Assembly: GCA_017501865.1 (NCBI GenBank)
Contig: JAFVWD010000374.1
Coordinates: 1-6,567, forward strand
Source of the DNA: Clostridia bacterium
Lineage (GTDB): Bacteria > Bacillota > Clostridia > Oscillospirales > Acutalibacteraceae
Reading direction: 5' to 3'
Length of the DNA stretch: 6,567 nt
The notes under the pieces were generated by a model, which saw only the letters and a program-made list of their open reading frames with translations, was not told the origin of the DNA and did no database searches. Of the stretch, positions 1 to 6,405 are shown in pieces (the stretch's first letter is position 1; each line of letters begins with the position of its first letter). Position numbers and translations under genes: made by a program.

Positions 1-1
1 C

Positions 2-946
2 GGCATTACAAAGGATGGCCGTTGGCTCTTTTACGACGGAGATATTGACAGCATCGAAAACAATTCCTGGGCAGAAAAAAATACAGTTTCTGCTATTATC
101 TCTCCTGACAAAAGCGAAAAAGCTCTTATAGTCTTCAGAGGTGAAAAAACAGAGAAAATTAAAATTGATATAATATTCCCTGTTATGCACGGTAAAAATG
201 GCGAAGACGGCACAATACAGGGTGTTTTTGAAATGGCAGGTATTGCCTATGTCGGCTGTACTCCGCTTGCAAGTGCTATGTGTATGGATAAAGCTATTAC
301 AAACACTATTTGCGATGCCGCCGGAATACGTCAGGCAAAATGGGTTGCCTTCACAAAATATGAGGCAGATAACAATAAGGTGGATTTAGGAAAAATTGCA
401 GATTACTTAAAATTCCCCATTTTTGTAAAGCCTGCAAATGCAGGCTCATCTGTCGGTATAACCAAGGCTCATAATTCCGATGAGCTCAGAGTTGCCCTGG
501 ATGTAGCTTTTAAAGAAGACAGAAAGGTTGTTCTTGAAGAAACACTTGTAGGTCGTGAAATAGAATGTGCCGTTATGGGTAACGATGCCCCGGTTGCTTC
601 TTGCATAGGAGAAATTCTTCCTGCTGCTGAATTTTATGACTACGAAGCAAAATACATAAATGATTCTACAGGTCTTGCAATTCCTGCATCTCTTCCCGAA
701 GGTGTGCAAGAAAGGGTTCAGGAGGCTGCAAAAAAAGCTTACCTTGCTCTTAACTGCTCGGGACTTTCCCGTGTTGATTTCTTCCTTCTGAAGGACGGCA
801 CAATTTGTCTTAATGAATTAAACACTTTACCGGGATTCACTTCAATAAGTATGTTCCCGAAACTCTTTGAAAAGGTTGGCGTACCCTACAGCGAGCTTAT
901 TGACAGACTTCTGGGCTACGCAGAAGAAAAGCACAATGAAAAATGA
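2..946 (+). CDS. ddl: D-alanine–D-alanine ligase (5'-truncated)
   Basis: ATP-grasp ligase that joins two D-alanines in the cytoplasm for the peptidoglycan pentapeptide. The reading frame is open from the left edge, so the first roughly 35 residues lie outside the window; 314 residues are visible against about 350 for the family. It opens with GITKDGRW. In visible-residue numbering, HGKNGEDGTIQG (63-74) carries the substrate-binding Glu, FVKP (141-144) the ATP-binding Lys, and AGSSVG (147-152) the glycine/serine loop. YDYEAKY (212-218) is the omega loop, SRVDFF (256-261) supplies Arg and Asp, and ELNTLPGFT (272-280) supplies the Mg-binding Glu and Asn. The Lys-Tyr pair in the omega loop is the form found in D-Ala:D-Ala ligases; VanA-type D-Ala:D-Lac enzymes have a different loop with His. 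No vancomycin-resistance role is suggested. An internal ATG at 185 is only a methionine inside the conserved HGKNGEDG region and not the start. The stop overlaps the next gene. Confidence 0.95.
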   Translation, partial: GITKDGRWLFYDGDIDSIENNSWAEKNTVSAIISPDKSEKALIVFRGEKTEKIKIDIIFPVMHGKNGEDGTIQGVFEMAGIAYVGCTPLASAMCMDKAITNTICDAAGIRQAKWVAFTKYEADNNKVDLGKIADYLKFPIFVKPANAGSSVGITKAHNSDELRVALDVAFKEDRKVVLEETLVGREIECAVMGNDAPVASCIGEILPAAEFYDYEAKYINDSTGLAIPASLPEGVQERVQEAAKKAYLALNCSGLSRVDFFLLKDGTICLNELNTLPGFTSISMFPKLFEKVGVPYSELIDRLLGYAEEKHNEK

Positions 947-1358
947 CGTTTTAATTAAATTTATTACTGTTCAGACTACTGAGGATAATGACAGCGACAC
1001 ACTTGAAATAAATGCCCGCGGAACACTTGAAAAAAGTGACTCAGGCTACATAATAGAGTACAGCGAAATAGATGAAGAAATGCAAGGCAGTAAAACTACT
1101 GTTTCTGTCGATTCACCTGATTGTATTACCATGACACGTGAGGGTAGCTACAATTCACGTTTCATTATTGAAAAGGGTAAGCGACACTCCTGCTACTATG
1201 ACACTCCCGCAGGCTCACTTATGATGGGTGTTTTTGCTTCTGACGTTTCTGTAAAGCTTACAGAAAACGGCGGTAAATTAAAAATGAAGTATACAATAGA
1301 TTTTAATTCGAGCATGGTTGCCGAAAATTCGGTAACCCTTTCGGTAAAAAAGATTTAG
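936..1358 (+). CDS. DUF1934 family protein, YwiB-like
   Basis: A 140-residue soluble protein of the DUF1934 (YwiB) family, thought from family knowledge to be a small calycin-like beta-barrel; its biochemical role is not established. Visible family traits are the YSE segment near residue 42, the SKTTVSV strand (52-58), the TMTREG turn (65-70), YYDTPAGSLMMGVF (87-100), and a G-KLKMKYTIDF strand near the end. I chose the ATG at 936 because the protein then begins directly with the first beta strand (MKNDVLIKF). A longer frame from 867 would add 23 residues read out of the ligase gene in another frame. The start overlaps the ligase end by 11 bases, preceded by an A/G-rich but weak ribosome site, which suggests translational coupling. 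In Bacillus ywiB is also directly upstream of argS, so the order supports both calls. Confidence 0.85.
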   Translation: MKNDVLIKFITVQTTEDNDSDTLEINARGTLEKSDSGYIIEYSEIDEEMQGSKTTVSVDSPDCITMTREGSYNSRFIIEKGKRHSCYYDTPAGSLMMGVFASDVSVKLTENGGKLKMKYTIDFNSSMVAENSVTLSVKKI

Positions 1359-1359
1359 T

Positions 1360-1366
1360 AGGTGAT
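1360..1366 (+). promoter_or_regulatory. Ribosome binding site of argS
   Basis: AGGTGAT lies just after the preceding stop codon and three bases before the ATG at 1370, slightly closer than ideal. It fixes the argS start in a gap of only 11 bases, so argS is co-transcribed with the upstream gene. Confidence 0.7.
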
Positions 1367-1369
1367 AAT

Positions 1370-3115
1370 ATGTCAAAGGTTGTAAGTATTGCTGAAAAGC
1401 AAATTATTGATTCCGTTACAAATGCGTTAAAACAAAATATGACTGACGGAATTTTTGCCGAAGCAGAAATTCCTGCTTTTAAAACAGAAATTCCTGCTGA
1501 CAAAAATAACGGCGATTATTCTGCAAATGCCGCTTTTATGCTCTCGAAGGCTCTGAGAATGCCTCCGAGAAAAATAGCCGAAGAAATTGCAGCAAAAATA
1601 GATCTGAACAATACATATTTTGAAAAATGTGAAATTGCAGGTCCCGGATTTATAAATTTCTTCTTAAAGAACGATTTTTATGCCGATGTTCTTTCAGATA
1701 TTGATAATTCAGGCGATAATTACGGCAAAAGTAACTTTGGTAACGGTAAAAAAATAAACGTTGAATTCGTGTCTGCAAACCCGACAGGTCCTATGCATAT
1801 GGGTAATGCCCGTGGCGGTGCTCTTGGTGATTGCCTTGCAGCAGTACTTCAATGGGCAGGCTATGAAGTAGCTCGTGAATTTTATGTGAATGATGCAGGT
1901 AATCAGATTGACAAATTCGGGCTTTCTTTAGATGTTCGTTACCAGCAGCTTCTTTTGGGTGAGGATGCAATTGAGCTCCCTGAGGACAGCTACCACGGTG
2001 ATGATATTAAAATCCGCGCTCAGGAATTTATTGATGTGTACGGCGACAAATATCTTAAAGAATCTGAAGAAGCAAGAAGAAAGGCCCTTGTGGAATTTGC
2101 GCTCCCTAAAAACATTGAAACAATGAAGGGTGCTATGGAAAAGTACAGAATAGACTATGACCTCTGGTTCTCTGAGCTTTCACTTCACAACGGCGGAGAA
2201 TTGCAGGAAACCATTGATATTCTTAAAAATAATGGCCATACCTACGAAAAAGACGGTGCTTTGTGGTATAAAAACAAAGAAATTCAGACTGAAATACTTA
2301 AACGTCAGGGTAAATCTGATGAGGATATTGAAAAGCTTGAGCTCAAAGATGATGTTCTTATTCGTCAGAATGGTAACCCTACTTACTTTGCGGCAGATAT
2401 TGCTTACCACAGAAACAAGCTCCTCAAACGCGGTTTTGACAAAGCAATAGATGTATGGGGTGCAGACCACCACGGTCACGTTGCAAGAATGAAGGGTGCT
2501 ATGGAGGCAGTCGGCATTGACGGCAACAGACTCGACGTTGTTTTAATGCAGCTTGTTAATCTTATGAAAGACGGACAAGCCGTGAAAATGTCAAAAAGAA
2601 CAGGTAAGGCAATTACTCTTGTTGATTTGCTTGACGAGGTTCCGATTGATGCAGTAAGATTTTTATTTAATATGCGTGAAGCAGGCAGCGCCATGGACTT
2701 TGACTTGGGTCTTGCAGTTGAACAATCTAACCAGAACCCTGTTTACTACTGTCAGTATGCACACGCAAGAATCTGCAGTATTTTGAGAAAATTGGAAAAC
2801 GAAGGCGTTCAGGTAAGAAAACCTTCTAAAGAAGAGCTTATGCTTCTTGATTCAAGCGAAGAAAAAGATTTGATTGCTCACCTTGCTTCGCTTACAGGAG
2901 TTATAGTTCTTGCAGCAAATACCTATGACCCTGCAAAAATGACTCACTTTGCTTGTGAGCTTGCAACGAAATTCCATCGTTTTTACAACGCACAACGTGT
3001 TATGACAGACGATGAAAACCTTATGCAGGCAAGAATTTTCCTTTGCAATTGCGTAAGAAATACTATGAAAAATGTTCTTTTAATGCTTAAAATTCAAGCT
3101 CCCGAAAGTATGTAA
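1370..3115 (+). CDS. argS: Arginyl-tRNA synthetase
   Basis: Class I aminoacyl-tRNA synthetase that charges tRNA-Arg with arginine using ATP in the cytoplasm. The 581 residues are normal for bacterial ArgRS. The N-terminal tRNA-recognition domain (about 1-105) contains NGDYSANAAF (47-56). The catalytic core carries SANPTGPMHMGNARGG (135-150), in which HMGN is the HIGH-type ATP site. WGADHHGH (363-370) is the conserved active-site segment and VKMSKRTG (405-412) the KMSKS loop, with Arg as the fifth residue as is common in this enzyme. The DALR-type helical anticodon-binding domain runs from about 455 (NPVYYCQYAHARI) to the family-typical C-terminus (IQAPESM). A good Shine-Dalgarno site precedes the ATG. 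It sits in one operon with the cell-wall ligase upstream and a membrane protein five bases downstream. I see no T-box leader in front of it. The gene appears intact. Confidence 0.98.
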   Translation: MSKVVSIAEKQIIDSVTNALKQNMTDGIFAEAEIPAFKTEIPADKNNGDYSANAAFMLSKALRMPPRKIAEEIAAKIDLNNTYFEKCEIAGPGFINFFLKNDFYADVLSDIDNSGDNYGKSNFGNGKKINVEFVSANPTGPMHMGNARGGALGDCLAAVLQWAGYEVAREFYVNDAGNQIDKFGLSLDVRYQQLLLGEDAIELPEDSYHGDDIKIRAQEFIDVYGDKYLKESEEARRKALVEFALPKNIETMKGAMEKYRIDYDLWFSELSLHNGGELQETIDILKNNGHTYEKDGALWYKNKEIQTEILKRQGKSDEDIEKLELKDDVLIRQNGNPTYFAADIAYHRNKLLKRGFDKAIDVWGADHHGHVARMKGAMEAVGIDGNRLDVVLMQLVNLMKDGQAVKMSKRTGKAITLVDLLDEVPIDAVRFLFNMREAGSAMDFDLGLAVEQSNQNPVYYCQYAHARICSILRKLENEGVQVRKPSKEELMLLDSSEEKDLIAHLASLTGVIVLAANTYDPAKMTHFACELATKFHRFYNAQRVMTDDENLMQARIFLCNCVRNTMKNVLLMLKIQAPESM

Positions 3116-3120
3116 TTATT

Positions 3121-3996
3121 ATGGATTTTGCTTACATTAGAAGATTAAAACCTTTTATAATACTGTCTATGATCCTTATATTTATGCCAATTGTCACAAA
3201 ATCAGGCGGAATAGTACCGTCACAGTTCAACGGCTTTGCAGTTATGAATGACGGTACCGTTCTTGTTGGCGATAACACAAATATAAGCGGCTGGAAAAAC
3301 AAAGAAAAGCTTTTTTCTTTTCCTGTTACCTTCAATACTGACTATGCTTTATCAGTTAATCAGGATGACAATATCGTTATTTATACCAAAAATGCGAGAT
3401 TTGTCTTTGCAAAAGACGGAACTCCTCTTACCGCTTCAGACAACACCTCGGTAGATTTTGAAAGCCTGAAAAAACGAATGGTAATAAAAACATCTGAAAA
3501 AGAGAGCTATGTGCTTATAAACAGATACGGAGTAATTAATTCCGTAATAAGAGTAAGCGACGGCAAAAAGACAACCGAGTATGAAACTCCGCTTTCTGAG
3601 CTTGCCGTTGAGTTTGCATTCTGGGAGGGTAACCTTTTGCTTATAGTTACCCTTATAGCCGGGGTTCTTGATGTTCGTAAAAGACGTTTTGTTGCACCCA
3701 AAAATGAAAAGAAAACGGTTTTTGACATTTACGATGAAAATGTCGATAAAAAACCAAAACAAGAAATTGCTTTACCAAAATTTCTGAAAGCCTTCACCAA
3801 ACCTGAGATTTCAAATAAAGGTGCTGCTTTCTCAAGTGAATATAGTACCAAACCGGGTGAACGTCCGAGATTTCTTTCAGATAACGGAAGCTCTGACAAG
3901 AGCAGTACTCACTCAGGTGATAACCCGTCACCGCTTGAAAATGGCAATAAAAATGCTGATGAAAGTGTTGAAAATAGTAACACCGATGCTGACTAA
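3121..3996 (+). CDS. Uncharacterised two-helix membrane protein downstream of argS
   Basis: I do not recognise a named family. The 291 residues fall into four parts: a basic N-terminus (RRLK) followed by a hydrophobic helix (about 11-26); a probably extracytoplasmic region of about 130 residues; a second hydrophobic helix (about 165-185); and a cytoplasmic tail of about 105 residues. The external part has short repeated beta-type pieces such as FAVMNDGTVLVG, NIVIYTKNARFVF and YVLINRYGVI, reminiscent of beta-propeller or sensor repeats. RKRR after the second helix predicts that the tail is inside the cell. The tail begins charged and ends as an Asn/Ser/Asp-rich low-complexity stretch that looks disordered. 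The start is five bases after argS without a clear Shine-Dalgarno site, so translation may be coupled to argS. The stop codon is inside the loop of the operon terminator. The function is unknown; a sensory or scaffold role is possible but only inferred from the layout. Confidence 0.8.
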   Translation: MDFAYIRRLKPFIILSMILIFMPIVTKSGGIVPSQFNGFAVMNDGTVLVGDNTNISGWKNKEKLFSFPVTFNTDYALSVNQDDNIVIYTKNARFVFAKDGTPLTASDNTSVDFESLKKRMVIKTSEKESYVLINRYGVINSVIRVSDGKKTTEYETPLSELAVEFAFWEGNLLLIVTLIAGVLDVRKRRFVAPKNEKKTVFDIYDENVDKKPKQEIALPKFLKAFTKPEISNKGAAFSSEYSTKPGERPRFLSDNGSSDKSSTHSGDNPSPLENGNKNADESVENSNTDAD

Positions 3997-4019
3997 GCAC
4001 CGGTGTTTCATTTTATTTG
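3980..4019 (+). terminator. Intrinsic terminator of the ddl-argS operon
   Basis: ACACCGATGC (3980-3989) pairs with GCACCGGTGT (3997-4006) with one A-C mismatch and a seven-base loop, followed by a T-rich tract. The 5' arm is the last coding sequence of the membrane protein, and its TAA stop lies in the loop. Ribosomes reaching the end of the gene would therefore cover the hairpin. Confidence 0.8.
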
Positions 4020-4039
4020 AAATTTTCTCAAATTAAGTC

Positions 4040-4068
4040 TTGACAATTCAGACATTATCCGCTATAAT
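4040..4068 (+). promoter_or_regulatory. Consensus sigma-A promoter of the tRNA-Pro gene
   Basis: TTGACA (4040-4045) and TATAAT (4063-4068) are both perfect consensus boxes separated by the ideal 17 bases. Transcription should begin near 4075, about 20 bases before the tRNA. This is the strongest promoter in the window and fits a highly expressed stable RNA. Confidence 0.93.
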
Positions 4069-4096
4069 ATCAATGCTTTGAAGACATATCTTCAAT

Positions 4097-4172
4097 CGGG
4101 GTGTAGCGCAGTTGGTAGCGCGTCTGGTTTGGGACCAGAATGTCGGGAGTTCGAGTCTCTTCACTCCGACCA
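4097..4172 (+). tRNA. tRNA-Pro (anticodon UGG)
   Basis: A complete 76-base cloverleaf. The acceptor CGGGGTG pairs with CACTCCG (one G-U), followed by discriminator A and an encoded CCA (4170-4172). The anticodon stem TCTGG/CCAGA holds the loop TTTGGGA with anticodon TGG at 4130-4132. The T arm GGGAG-TTCGAGT-CTCTT is normal apart from two G-U pairs. The sequence closely resembles bacterial tRNA-Pro(UGG), which can read all four CCN codons. It is a single-gene unit with its own promoter and terminator. Accessory DNA begins soon after it, but I found no repeated tRNA 3' end that would mark an attachment site. Confidence 0.97.
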
Positions 4173-4174
4173 CG

Positions 4175-4207
4175 AAAACGGCGAAACATTAGGGTTTCGC
4201 CGTTTTT
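4175..4207 (+). terminator. Strong intrinsic terminator after tRNA-Pro
   Basis: A perfect 13-base inverted repeat, AAAACGGCGAAAC (4175-4187) and GTTTCGCCGTTTT (4194-4206), encloses a six-base loop and ends in a T run. The A-tract on the other side means it could also work on the minus strand. Confidence 0.93.
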
Positions 4208-4260
4208 AATTTCAACTAACTTTGGTGGGTGTGACCATAATTACCACAGTTAGATAATGA

Positions 4261-4979
4261 AATATAACTTTTTTTATATTTCTTCCCCTTAACTCAAACG
4301 AACCAATTGGAATGATTTTAACTGATGTTGATGGCGCAATTAACACTTATTACTATCTCAAGAACACTCAGGGTGATATTACTGGTATTGTAAACAATGC
4401 TGGTAAAAAAATGGTTTCTTATACATACGACGTTTTTGGTAAACGTACTGTCACATATCACGCAAGTACTAATTCTGCTGAATATTTTAAGCTATTACAA
4501 GCTGATTTGCTTAATCCTTTTGGATATCGTGGATATTGTTATGATGCAGATATGGGAATATATTATCTCCAAAGTAGATATTATGACCCAAACACTGATA
4601 GATTCATAAAGCCGATGGTACAAATTATCTTAATGCTACTGGTACTGTTTTAAGTTGTAATTTGTTTGCATATTGTGAGAATGATCCGGTAAATTATTCC
4701 GATGGTTTTGGAAACTTTTCTGTAAAGAAAGCAAATGAAGTTTTAGTGAAAATATTATCAAATATTAAAGGTGCATTTTTTGATTATATATTTAGTCTTT
4801 TAAAAAATGAAAAAGGTGAACCTGCAATTCATACGGATATAATTGCTGTTGTAATAAATACCATTATAAGGGTTTTTCTTACTAAAGCACTCGTAACTGC
4901 TGCTAATTCAGTACTAACAGTTGCCTCTAAAACTTACTTAAAAACACATACTGGAGATGCAATAAATAAATATAATTAA
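4261..4979 (+). pseudogene. C-terminal remnant of an RHS/YD-repeat protein, frameshifted
   Basis: The conserved RHS-associated core is plain in two frames. The first runs from about NEPIGM (near 4294) through GDITGIVNNAGK, VSYTYDVFGKR and GYRGYCYD to YYLQSRYYDP and DRFI. It then loses one base near 4609 and would end at a stop by 4653. The following frame, from 4611, restores the expected ADGTNYL and then FAYCENDPVNYSD. The YD-repeat cage, N-terminus and secretion region are absent. A stop at 4258-4260 lies directly upstream and the only early ATG (4312) lacks a ribosome site. After the DGFG end of the core come about 90 variable residues ending at 4979, including a helical hydrophobic stretch (DIIAVVINTIIRVF onwards). 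In intact Rhs proteins this position carries the toxin domain. I do not recognise the domain. This is either a decayed gene or a displaced orphan tip that could recombine onto a full-length rhs gene elsewhere. Confidence 0.82.
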
Positions 4980-5025
4980 AAAAATCATTAATTTTCTTAC
5001 CCAGAATAAAACAGGGAAATTTATA

Positions 5026-5271
5026 ATGAAAACAACCGCTAAGATTATTCTAAGTGCTCTCGGTATCAAAATAGGAATTTTAAATACATTATTAGGCGGA
5101 ATTATTTCAAATTTGATTAAAATTAAAAGTAACTTAATTAAAAAAATTGCTATAGTTTTAACCGCATTTTCTTCAATAGGCAATTTTTTAGCTTTTATTT
5201 TGTTTGATATAGTTGATAAAAATATAGATAATTATTTATCTTTCAAAGTGATAAGGAGAATGACTTTATGA
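5026..5271 (+). CDS. Small hydrophobic protein, possibly the detached end of the Rhs toxin tip
   Basis: If translated from the ATG at 5026 (AGGG lies about nine bases upstream) it gives 81 residues. Two hydrophobic, glycine-containing helical stretches are visible: about 7-33 (IILSALGIKIGILNTLLGG) and about 41-61 (IAIVLTAFSSIGNFLAFILF). An acidic turn and a basic end follow. No family is recognised. The frame is open upstream from 4966, reading KKIINFLTQNKTGKF just before the methionine. Deleting one TAAA unit at 4963-4970 fuses it to the preceding Rhs tail. It may therefore be the C-terminal half of that toxin domain and not a separate gene. Its TGA overlaps the next ATG (ATGA), the spacing typical of a toxin followed by its immunity gene. 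A stand-alone small membrane peptide remains possible. Confidence 0.5.
   Translation: MKTTAKIILSALGIKIGILNTLLGGIISNLIKIKSNLIKKIAIVLTAFSSIGNFLAFILFDIVDKNIDNYLSFKVIRRMTL
5253..5258 (+). promoter_or_regulatory. Ribosome binding site of the putative immunity gene
   Basis: AAGGAG sits nine bases before the ATG at 5268 and inside the end of the upstream ORF. It is the best ribosome site in the accessory half of the window and argues that the downstream gene is translated. Confidence 0.75.
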
Positions 5272-5957
5272 GAATAACTAATAATAGTTCTTTTATTATT
5301 TGCGTCCGTTTTGGAGAAAATGTGATACAAGAAATCGCTCCAAAACAGATATATAACACTGAAGCTTTTTCCGAATTCGAAATATTCTTGAAAAATAATA
5401 GTTCAATCAAAAAAAAGAAGCATAGTGATGCAACAATAACTTTTAGCATAGTTTCTAAATACGTTTGTGATTCCACAGAATCTAATTCACATATAGAAAT
5501 TGATGTAGAAACCGATTCAATGCTATTTGGTGTGGAATACATCTGTGCTTTAGTAAAAAAAGCAGAAAATGTTACCATAAAAGAAAAGAACTTTTATATA
5601 AAAGATTCTAACAATATTGATAGTTTGTTTGAGGAAAGATATATGCATAACTTTAAACAAGATTTACAAATGGACTATATTCATAGTTTCTTTGAATTAC
5701 CATCTATTATTATAGTTGCGGTGTTATTAAAAAATTATGATTATAGCATATTATCAATTATTGTTATATCTTTGCTTTTTGCTTTATTAATTTTTATTTG
5801 TAATAGAGTTTATACACTGCTAATAAAAAGAAAAAAAAGCAAACACTATAAAATCGATAAAAATTCTTTTTACGAAAAATGCTCCGCTGAGTATATTACT
5901 TGTTTCTATCAAACTAAAACAAGTAATTATTCGAAAAAAGAAAAACTAAATTTTTAA
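5268..5957 (+). CDS. Membrane protein, candidate immunity factor of the Rhs tip
   Basis: A 229-residue protein of no family I recognise. Residues 1-135 look soluble and rich in beta strands, starting RITNNSSFIICVRFGENV, with a lysine cluster IKKKK near 47-51. Two closely spaced hydrophobic helices follow (about 141-155 and 160-186), separated by a short polar turn (KNYDYS). A strongly basic segment KRKKSK then leads into a polar tail of about 40 residues with two cysteines. The basic flank after the second helix places both ends in the cytoplasm with a membrane hairpin between them. It has a strong ribosome site and overlaps the preceding ORF by ATGA, so translation is probably coupled. Position directly after an Rhs C-terminus fits an immunity protein, and a membrane location would suit protection from a membrane-active toxin. 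That role is inferred from context only. The gene is intact, A/T-rich, and not obviously related to the operon upstream. Confidence 0.7.
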   Translation: MRITNNSSFIICVRFGENVIQEIAPKQIYNTEAFSEFEIFLKNNSSIKKKKHSDATITFSIVSKYVCDSTESNSHIEIDVETDSMLFGVEYICALVKKAENVTIKEKNFYIKDSNNIDSLFEERYMHNFKQDLQMDYIHSFFELPSIIIVAVLLKNYDYSILSIIVISLLFALLIFICNRVYTLLIKRKKSKHYKIDKNSFYEKCSAEYITCFYQTKTSNYSKKEKLNF

Positions 5958-6016
5958 GGAAATACAACCTATAAATTTCTAGTTCTTTCTAAATCTTAAA
6001 ACCAATCGAACAGTGA

Positions 6017-6193
6017 TGTTCTTATACACTATTTGGACATAAATTACAAAGTTCAACAGTAGTTACTGTTACTCATAAAGTACGCTCAAGTGCCCCACGA
6101 TGTGTAAGGAAAACTTACGACTATGATGCTTGTACTCGTTGTAATTATGAAATTTCAGAACTTATTGATACAGAATACATTTATTGTTGTTAA
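6017..6193 (+). pseudogene. Cysteine-rich C-terminal gene fragment without a start
   Basis: An open stretch of 58 codons begins right after an in-frame TGA (6014-6016), contains no ATG, GTG or TTG start, and ends at TAA 6191-6193. It reads CSYTLFGHK, then VTVTHKVRSSAPRC, then YDYDACTRCNYEISEL, and ends EYIYCC. The CxxC pair, the earlier Cys, the GHK and the terminal CC look like the metal-ribbon or disulphide-type modules found in clostridial surface proteins. The preceding 60 bases have stops in all three frames. It is most likely the 3' end of a gene whose beginning has been lost. It lies directly before a terminator, as a true gene end would. The function is unknown. Apart from this fragment, I see no gene between 5958 and about 6388. 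Confidence 0.5.
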
Positions 6194-6236
6194 AAGAAAA
6201 GCTGATTGGGTTTGAAACTCAATCAGTTTTCTTTTT
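6192..6236 (+). terminator. Intrinsic terminator, probably bidirectional
   Basis: CTGATTG (6202-6208) pairs with CAATCAG (6220-6226). The inner bases GGTTT/AAACT can extend the stem through a G-T pair. The stem is flanked by AAAAGAAAA before and TTTTCTTTTT after. It overlaps the stop codon of the cysteine-rich fragment, and the mirror A and T tracts allow use from both strands. Confidence 0.85.
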
Positions 6237-6352
6237 ATAAATCTATTCTTTTACTTCTAAATTTAATATTATCCTGATAGTTTGTTGGGATTTTCACCAG
6301 TACAAACAACTTTAATATATGCAAAATGCCGATTTTCAAAAAACTTTAAAAT

Positions 6353-6405
6353 TTTTGTGTAGCTTTTGTCGAATTTTGTCATATATAAATGAAGGGTAGT
6401 ATAAT
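6353..6405 (+). promoter_or_regulatory. Promoter with adjacent Spo0A-box-like sequence
   Basis: TTGTCA (6376-6381) and a perfect TATAAT (6400-6405), 18 bases apart, form a good sigma-A-type promoter with transcription from about 6412. Immediately upstream is TTTTGTCGAA, containing the 0A-box core TGTCGAA (6367-6373) known from spore-forming Firmicutes. TTTTGT recurs at 6353, 6364 and 6374, about one helical turn apart and leading into the -35 box. This suggests a regulator bound on one face of the DNA. Spo0A control is an inference from the motif; the sequence is A/T-rich and one core match can occur by chance. Confidence 0.45.

Noticed and set aside
31..213. Minus-strand ORFs opposite ddl, argS and the membrane protein.
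   Set aside because: Each lies entirely antisense to a well-supported gene and shows no family motif or ribosome site. They are shadows.
867..935. A longer N-terminus for the DUF1934 gene starting at 867.
   Set aside because: The extra 23 residues are an out-of-frame reading of the ligase C-terminus. The family-like beta strand begins at the ATG at 936.
936..1370. A T-box or other amino-acid-sensing leader before argS.
   Set aside because: Only 11 bases separate the upstream gene from argS, leaving no room for a leader. No internal T-box sequence was seen.
1464..1498. Direct repeat CAGAAATTCCTGCT twice, 21 bases apart, in argS.
   Set aside because: It encodes the in-frame AEIPAFK/TEIPADK segment, which looks like the normal ArgRS N-terminal region before NGDYSAN. 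Probably chance or a small old duplication without regulatory meaning.
5243..5578. 111-codon minus-strand ORF across the start of the immunity candidate.
   Set aside because: The plus strand has an AAGGAG site, ATGA coupling and a coherent protein layout. The minus ORF has none of these and arises from A/T-rich antisense reading.
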